Assembly: GCA_009760885.1 (NCBI GenBank)
Contig: CM019692.1
Coordinates: 52,326,355 to 52,390,354, forward strand
From: Achatina immaculata
Taxonomy: Eukaryota > Mollusca > Gastropoda > Stylommatophora > Achatinidae
Reading direction: 5' to 3'
DNA: 64,000 nucleotides
This document shows, piece after piece, positions 13,101 to 22,100 of this stretch. The stretch's first letter is position 1; each line of letters begins with the position of its first letter. The position numbers were made by a program, and so were the translations under genes. A model generated the notes under the pieces. The model worked only from the letters and a program-made list of their open reading frames with translations, searched no databases and was not told the origin of the DNA.

Positions 13101-16100
13101 AGATGGATGGTTTGTTGTACGTTGGCGCAGCTGGCAACAGATTCACAGGTCGTGTACCTCTCTATCCACGAGCTGGCAGGGTCCGAACTCTCGAAACTGA
13201 GATTCAGGTGAGCGGGTCTTCTTGCATTGTGACAAGAGTAGCGTTTTTAAAAAAGTATAGATAACATATACACTTTAGGCCATGAGCATATTCTCCGTAT
13301 AATCAAAGCTGCGTTCAGAGAATGAAAGTATATTTCTCCTCCTTTTTTCTTTTTGCCACTTAATCCAGCATTATTTAAGGCACTGCTTATCATACAACAG
13401 CGGTTCTCAATCTTTTCCGAGCGTCACCCTAAACCAGCAATGGTTTGTGACTCGCTCAGGAAAAAAAAAAGATAAAAATACCGAAATTCAAGAAAATTTA
13501 CATTATATTAGCACACTACCTCAGACCACCCCAACACCACCTCCTCCCCTCCCCCAACTCTAATTTGGGTCGTGACCTAAGGTTGTGATCCACTATCAAA
13601 CAGAAAGCAAGGACCTAAACTTCTACATGGACCACAGAATTTCACATTAGACTTCGGAACATTTTTCAGACACAAATACAGAATCTATGTTTATAAACCG
13701 AGTTCGGGCATGTGAAGACGTAAAAGAAACCATTTTTTTTCCTTCTGAATACCCGAGTTATAATTTCTTCAAACATAACAGAAAATAATTTTGACAAAAA
13801 ACTATATCGGTTTTTTTAAAAATTATAAGTTTGTCAGTATTATTGTTAATAAAGTTTTTTAAAATTTAAATAATGGCAGTACAGATAACCTCTGACATAC
13901 GACGAGTTCCTTTCCAAAGAGGCTGTCATAAGTCGGTTGTGACGTAATTCGAATATCTCCTATACTGATATATTTTTTTTCTATTCATTTTCATTTTTAA
14001 AGCCCTTTATCATCAATTTCTTAATCATTTCTCTTCTGTGTTTTACCTGACTAGAAAACAAAGTAAGTATCAAGCAACTGAAATGTTATCATAAAATATC
14101 ATGTAGCATTTCAACTAAGGTCTCGCGGTGGTGTAGTGGCTAGCGCATGCGCCTGTCGATCACAAGGTTCGAATTCACATTCGGTCGGAATGTTTTTTTC
14201 GGTCCGAACGATTCTGAGGTCAACCCAGCCACAAAAACTATGTACCTGAGGTTTCCCTGGGAAAATAAAGGCGGCGAGGACAAGTATTGGTATACCTACC
14301 TCAAATGCTGTAGTGGCCTAGATATGTGAAAGTGGCCTAGATATGTGAAAGTGGCCTAGATATGTGTAAGTGGCCTAGATTTGTGAAGGCACTCCTACGG
14401 CAATCAAATGCCATAGGGCATAGACGGTTTTCTTTTTTTTTCTTTTTAAATTTCAACTTATTTTAATACAAAGGAAGCATAGGGCGCCATTGTAACTCGA
14501 CTATAAGGAAAGTCAGGGACCATCTGTAATTTAAGACTTGTAGTTCAAGAAATGACACAGATAGCACATCCTCTTTTACCCGTCATAACAGCAAAGAAGT
14601 CCTCAAAAACAGATTATTGCACAACTAATAAGAACCTACAGGAAAAGATAATTATATTTCTTTTGGCTTGTTTTGAGAAAACAATAGAGCCAAGGAACCC
14701 ACAAAGACACGGGAAGGTTCAACGGAGAAAGTAAACGTGAGAAATCGGGAAATAAATGGATGAGCAGAACAGATTTAATCACAAAGAAAAAAGATTATAC
14801 CGCAGATAGCGGAGCACGCTGGACACTATCTGCTAATGAGAATGTTTAGAACCCGTCTACTATTAACTCGTTGACTTCTGCATTAATTCTCATGCTCTTC
14901 CCGAATAAATTTTGATAAGAAACTTTGGTAGAAAGGAACTGGAAGAAAATCTCTCTATAATGTTAATAAATATAATAAATATAAAAAAATATAATATAAA
15001 CTGTTAAGTTTGGTTTAGGTTAGTTTTAATTTTATTTTGGCTTTGAATAAATATCGCTCTAAGAATTGATTCTCATGGAAGAAAAAGAAAAAGTTGCCTT
15101 CTTCGAAAAGATCCCTGCCATACAAAGCCATGCTATGGGAAGTGGTCGATTAGAAATAGCCAGAAGAAAGGATAAATCCTCGACATGCAGTACAGCTGGG
15201 ACATAAGACAAAATCAGGCTGCAGGTTATGAGAGGTACAGCTGGGACACAAGACAAAATCAGGCTGCAGGTTATGAGAAGTACAGCTGGGACACAAGACA
15301 CAATCAGACTGCAGGCTATGAGAAGTACAGCTGAGACACAAGATAAAATCAGACTGCAGACTTTGAGAAGTACAGCTGGGACACAGGTCAAAATCAGACT
15401 GCAAGCTATGAGAAGTACAGCTGGGACACAGGTCAAAATCAGACTGCAAGCTATGAGAAGTACAGCTGGGACACAAGACAAAATCAGACTGCAGGCTATG
15501 AGAAGTAAAGCTGGGACATAAGACAAAATCAGACTGCAGGCTATGAGAAGTAAAGCTGGGACACAAGACAAAATCAGACTGCAGGCTTTGAGAAGTACAT
15601 GGACTTTGTTACTACCTTCTTAGCCAATGAATACGAAACTTTTAAGCACGACTCTCTTCCAGCAATGGTATGTGACCCGTGGTACCAAATCAGCAGCGGT
15701 AAGTAATCCCACAATCCTAAACTAGCATTGTTATGTGATCCTTGAAGAAAAGATGTAGAAAAATATTGAAACTCAACCAAAAAAGAGAAACAAACCAGTA
15801 ACACTACAATGTCTTTAACATGATGTAAATTTGTTACTAAAAATTATGTATCATATAATTTTTTAATATCAACTTGGGTTTCGATTTGTGTTTGGAAATC
15901 TCAGTTCTTCGGTACTGTAAACTGTTCCTTTACTCTAAGCTTCTACAAACTGCTCTTCTACTCTAAGGTTCTACAAACAGTTCTTCTACTCTAAACTTCT
16001 ACAAACTGCTCCTCTACTCTAAGCTTTTACAAACAGTTCTTCTACTCTAAGTGTACTACAGACTGCTTCTCTACTATAAGCTTCTACAAACTGCTCCTCT

Positions 16101-19100
16101 ACTCTAAGCTTCTACAAACTGCTTCTCTACTGTAAGCTGCTACAAACTGCTCCTCTACTCTAAGCTTCTGCAAACAGTTCTTCTACACTAAGGTACTACA
16201 AACTGCTCCTCTACTCTAGGCTTCTATAAACTACTCCTCTACTCTAAGCTTCTACAAACTGCTTCTCTACTGTAAGCTTCTATAAACTGCTCCTCTACTC
16301 TAAGGTACTACAAACTGCTCCTCTACTCTAAGCTTCTACAAACTGCTTCTCTACTGTAAGCTTCTATAAACTGCTCCTCTACTCTAGGCTTCTATAAACT
16401 GCTCCTCTACTCTAAGCTTCTACAAACTGCTTCTCTACTCTAAGCTTCTATAAACTGCTTCTCTACTCTAGGCTTCTACAAACTGCTTCTCTACTGTAAG
16501 CTTCTATAAACTGCTCCTCTACTCTAAGCTTCTACAAACTGCTTCTCTACTGTAATCTTCTATAAACTGCTCCTCTACTCTAAGCTTCTACAAACTGCTT
16601 CTCTACTGTAAGCTTCTATAAACTGCTCCTCTACTCTAGGCTTCTATAAACTGCTCCTCTACTCTAAGCTTCTACAAACTGCTTCTCTACTGTAAGCTTC
16701 TATAAACTGCTCCTCTACTCTAGGCTTCTATAAACAGTTCTTCTACTCTAAGGTACTACAAACTGCTCCTCTACTCTAAGTTTCTACAAACAGTCCTTCT
16801 GCTCTAAGCGTCTACAAACAATTCTTCTACTCTAAGCTTCTGAAAACTGCTCCTCTACTCTAAGCTTCTGCAAACAGTTATTCTACTCTAAGCTTCTACA
16901 AACTGCTCATCTACTCTAAGCTTTTAAAAACTGCTCCTCTACTCTAAGCTTCTACACACTGCTCCTCTAGCTTCTACAAACTGCTCCTCTACTCTACTCA
17001 GCTTCTGAAACCTGCTTCCCCACTCTAAGCTTCTACACACATTTCTTCTACTCTAAGCTTCTGCAAACAGTTCTTCTACACTAAGGTACTACAAACTGCT
17101 CCTCTACTCTAGGCTTCTATAAACTACTCCTCTACTCTAAGCTTCTACAAACTGCTTCTCTACTGTAAGCTTCTATAAACTGCTCCTCTACTCTAAGGTA
17201 CTACAAACTGCTCTTCTACTCTAAGCTTCTACAAACTGCTTCTCTACTGTAAGCTTCTATAAACTGCTCCTCTACTCTAGGCTTCTATAACTGCTCCTCT
17301 ACTCTAAGCTTCTACAAACTGCTTCTCTACTCTAAGCTTCTATAAACTGCTTCTCTACTCTAGGCTTCTACAAACTGCTTCTCTACTGTAAGCTTCTACA
17401 AACTGCTCCTTTACTCTAAGCTTCTACAAACTGCTTCTCTACTGTAAGCTGCTACAAACTGCTCTTCTACTCTAAACTTCTACAAACTGCTTCTCTACTG
17501 TAAGCTTCTATAACTGCTCCTCTACTCTAAGCTTCTATAAACTGCTCCTCTACTCTAAGCTTCTACAAACTGCTTCTCTACTGTAAGCTTCTATAAACTG
17601 CTCCTCTACTCTAGGCTTCTATAAACAGTTCTTCTACTCTAAGGTACTACAAACTGCTCCTCTACTCTAAGTTTCTACAAACAGTCCTTCTGCTCTAAGC
17701 GTCTACAAACAATTCTTCTACTCTAAGCTTCTGAAAACTGCTCCTCTACTCTAAGCTTCTGCAAACAGTTATTCTACTCTAAGCTTCTACAAACTGCTCA
17801 TCTACTCTAAGCTTTTAAAAACTGCTCCTCTACTCTAAGCTTCTACACACTGCTCCTCTAGCTTCTACAAACTGCTCCTCTACTCTACTCAGCTTCTGAA
17901 ACCTGCTTCCCCACTCTAAGCTTCTACACACATTTCTTCTACTCTAAGCTTCTACAAACTGCTCCTCTACTCCAAGGTACTACAAACTGTTCTTCTACTC
18001 TAAGCTTCTACAAATTGTTCCTGTACTCTAAGCTTCTACAAACAGTTCTTCTACTCTAAACTTCCACAAACTGCTCCTTTACTCTAAGATACTAAAAACT
18101 GACAATGATTGACAGATTTGTCGATCAGTTTCCTGACAACACAGTTCAGATCTTTACTACAGAGTGTGTCGCGCTGTATTTCATCCACAATACTACGCTG
18201 AGTTTCCACAGTGCTATGTGTAAAACAGGTTTTTTGATAGAATTTCAAATTTTTATTAGTGGAATTTTTCTCTAAATATTTTGTGCAAAAACAAAACAAA
18301 ACAAAAGTTGACCAGCTTCAACAACTGAAAGACTGACTGAAAGTTACCATCATCATCATCATCATCATCATAGCCCACCTTTCACAGACAGCTATAACAT
18401 CGCTGCAGAAGCCATTCAGTCTTGCCCATCACTAATCCTGATATTAATCCGCGCCACAAGCTAACAGCAAAAAACACAGAACTACAATAACTCAATGGAA
18501 CTATTTTTTCCACAGATAAAGTTAAGCCGCTGTGAGATCACTGAAGCGGAAGCGGAGGCTTTGAGAAGAAGAGGAAGCACGCAGTCCACTACAAAGACCA
18601 CACGAAAACTAACTACTAAACCCACTCCAGCTACGACAAGAAAACCGACTACTAAAACCACTAAAGCTTCTACAAACTGCTTCTCTACTGTAAGCTTCTA
18701 TAAACTGCTCCTCTACTCTAAGCTTCTACAAACTGCTCCTCTACTCTAAGCTTCTACAAACTGCTTCTCTACTGTAAGCTTCTATAAACTGCTCCTCTAC
18801 TCTAAGCTTCTACAAACTGCTTCTCTACTGTAAGCTTCTATAAACTGCTCCTCTACTCTAAGCTTCTACAAACAGTTCTTCTACTCTAAGGTACTACAAA
18901 CTGCTCCTCTATTCTAAGTTTCTACAAACAATTCTTCTACTCTAAGCTTCTGAAAACTGCTCCTCTACTCTAAGCTTCTGCAAACAGTTATTCTACTCTA
19001 AGCTTCTACAAACTGCTTCTCTACTGTAAGCTTCTACACACTGCTCCTCTAGCTTCTACAAACTGCTATTCTACTCTAAGCTTCTACAAACTGCTCCTCT

Positions 19101-22100
19101 ACTCTACTCAGCTTCTGAAAACTGCTTCCCTACTCTAAGCTTCTACACACATTCTTCTACTCTAAGCTTCTACAAACTGCTCCTCTACTCCAAGGTACTA
19201 CAAACTGTTCTTCTACTTTAAGCTTCTACAAATTGTTCCTGTACTCTAAGCTTCTACTAACAGTTCTTCTACTCTAAACTTCCACAAACTGCTCCTTTAC
19301 TCTAAGATACTAAAAACTGACAATGATTGACAGATTTGTCGATCAGTTTCCTGACAACACAGTTCAGATCTTTACTACAGAGTGTGTCGCGCTGTATTTC
19401 ATCCACAATACTACGCTGAGTTTCCACAGTGCTATGTGTAAAACAGGTTTTTTGATAGAATTTCAAATTTTTATTAGTGGAATTTTTCTCTAAATATTTT
19501 GTGCAAAAACAAAACAAAACAAAAGTTGACCAGCTTCAACAACTGAAAGACTGACTGAAAGTTACCATCATCATCATCATCATCATAGCCCACCTTTCGC
19601 AGACAGCTATAACATCGCTGCAGAAGCCATTCAGTCTTGCCCATCACTAATCCTGATATTAATCCGCGCCATAAGCTAACAGCAAAAAACACAGAACTAC
19701 AATAACTCAATGGAACTATTTTTTCCACAGATAAAGTTAAGCCGCTGTGAGATCACTGAAGCGGAAGCGGAGGCTTTGAGAAGAAGAGGAAGCACGCAGT
19801 CCACTACAAAGACCACACGAAAACTAACTACTAAACCCACTCCAGCTACGACAAGAAAACCGACTACTAAAACCACTAAAGCTACTACAATCAAACCAAC
19901 TACTAAAACCACTAAAGCTACTACAACAAAACCAACTACTAAAACCACTAAAGCTACTACAACAAAACCAACTACTAAAACCACTAAAGCTACTACAACA
20001 AAACCAACTACTAAAACCACTAAAGCTACTACAACAAAACCAACTACTAAAACCACTCCAACTACTACAACAACATCAAGTACTACAACAACAGAATTCA
20101 CAACAGCTAGCACAGCGACAACCCCGACCACAGAGTCCACCACAGCCAGCACAACCTCGACCACAGAGTCCACCACAGCCAGCACAACCTCGACCACAGA
20201 GTCCACCACAGCCAGCGCAACCTCGACCACAGAGTCCACCACAGCCAGCACAACCTCGACCACAGAGTCCACCACAGCCAGCGCAACCTCGACCACAGAG
20301 TCCACCACAGCCAGCGCAGCGACAACCTCCACCACAGAGTCCACCACAGCCAGCGCAGCGACAACTCCGACAACAGAATTAACAACTGCTGGCACGGGGA
20401 CGAACGCTACCACAGAATACACCACGACCGGCACAGGGACAACCGCTACCACAGAATCCACCACGGCCGGCACAGGGACAACCGCTACCACAGAATCAAC
20501 CACGGCCGGCACAGGGACAACCACTAACACAGAATCCACCACGACCGGCACAGGGACAACCGCTACCACAGAATCCACCACGGCCGGCACCGGGACAACC
20601 GTTACCACAGAATCCACCACGGCCGGCACAGGGACAACCGCTACCACAGAATCCACCACGGCCGGCACAGGGACAACCGCTACCACAGAATCCACCACGA
20701 CCGGCACAGGGACAACCGCTACAACAGAATCCACCACAACCGGCAATTTGACAACCGTGACCACAGAATCCACTACGACCGGCACAGGGACAACCGCTAC
20801 CACAGAATCCACCACGACCGGTAATTTGACAACCGTGACCACAGAATCCACTACGACCGGCACAGGGACAACCGCTACCACAGAATCCACCACAACCGGC
20901 AATTTGACAACCGCTACCACAGAATTAACCACGACCGGCACAGGGACAACCGCTACCACAGAATCAACCACTACCGGCACAGGGACAACCGTTACCACAG
21001 AGTACACTACAACCAGCAATTTGACAACCGCTACCACAGAATCCACCACGACCGGCACAGGGACAACCGCTACCACAGAATCAACCATGACCGGCACAGG
21101 GACAACCGTTACCACAGAATCAACCACGACCGGCACAGGGACAACCGCTACCACAGAATACACCACGACCGGCACAGGGACAACCGCTACCACAGAATCC
21201 ACCACAACCGGCAATTTGACAACCGCTACCACAGAATACACCACGGCCGGCACAGGGACAACCGCTACCACAGAATCAACCACGACCGGCACAGGGACAA
21301 CCGCTACCACAGAATCCACCACGACCGGCAATTTGACAACCGTGACCACAGAATCAACCACGACCGGCACAGGGACAACCGCTACCACAGAATCCACCAC
21401 GGCCGGCACAGGGACAACCGCTACCACAGAATCAACCACGGCCGGCAATTTGACAACCGCTACCACAGAATACACCACGGCCGGCACAGGGACAACCGCT
21501 ACCACAGAATCAACCACGACCGGCACAGGGACAACCGCTACCACAGAATCCACCACGGCCGGCAATTTGACAACCGCTACCACAGAATACACCACGGCCG
21601 GGACAGGGACAACCGCTACCACAGAATCAACCACGACCGGCAATTTGACAACCGCTACCACAGAATCAACCACGACCGGCACAGGGACAACCGCTACCAC
21701 AGAATACACCACGACCGGCACAGGGACAACCGCTACCACAGAATCCACCACAACCGGCAATTTGACAACCGCTACCACAGAATCCACCACGGCCGGCACA
21801 GGGACAACCGCTACCACAGAATCAACCACGACCGGCACAGGGACAACCGCTACCACAGAATACACCACGACCGGCAATTTGACAACCGTGACCACAGAAT
21901 CAACCACGACCGGCACAGGGACAACCGCTACCACAGAATCCACCACGGCCGGCACAGGGACAACCGCTACCACAGAATCCACCACGGCCGGCAATTTGAC
22001 AACCGCTACCACAGAATACACCACGGCCGGCACAGGGACAACCGCTACCACAGAATCAACCACGACCGGCACAGGGACAACCGCTACCACAGAATCCACC

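Noticed and set aside
14121..14195. Possible functional tRNA gene
   Set aside because: A and B boxes are present, but the acceptor and anticodon stems do not pair by eye and a longer transposon-like body follows. Called SINE-like instead.
15059..15571. 170-codon minus-strand frame with hydrophobic repeats
   Set aside because: Product of the 45-bp minisatellite; an opposite frame is open as well. No family resemblance.
18345..18475. Possible LINE 3' end next to the (CAT)n tract before the duplicated mucin exon
   Set aside because: The minus strand ends in a TGA-type tail and has a short frame GKTEWLLQRCYSCLRKVG, but no RT motif confirms it. It is mentioned only as part of the duplication.
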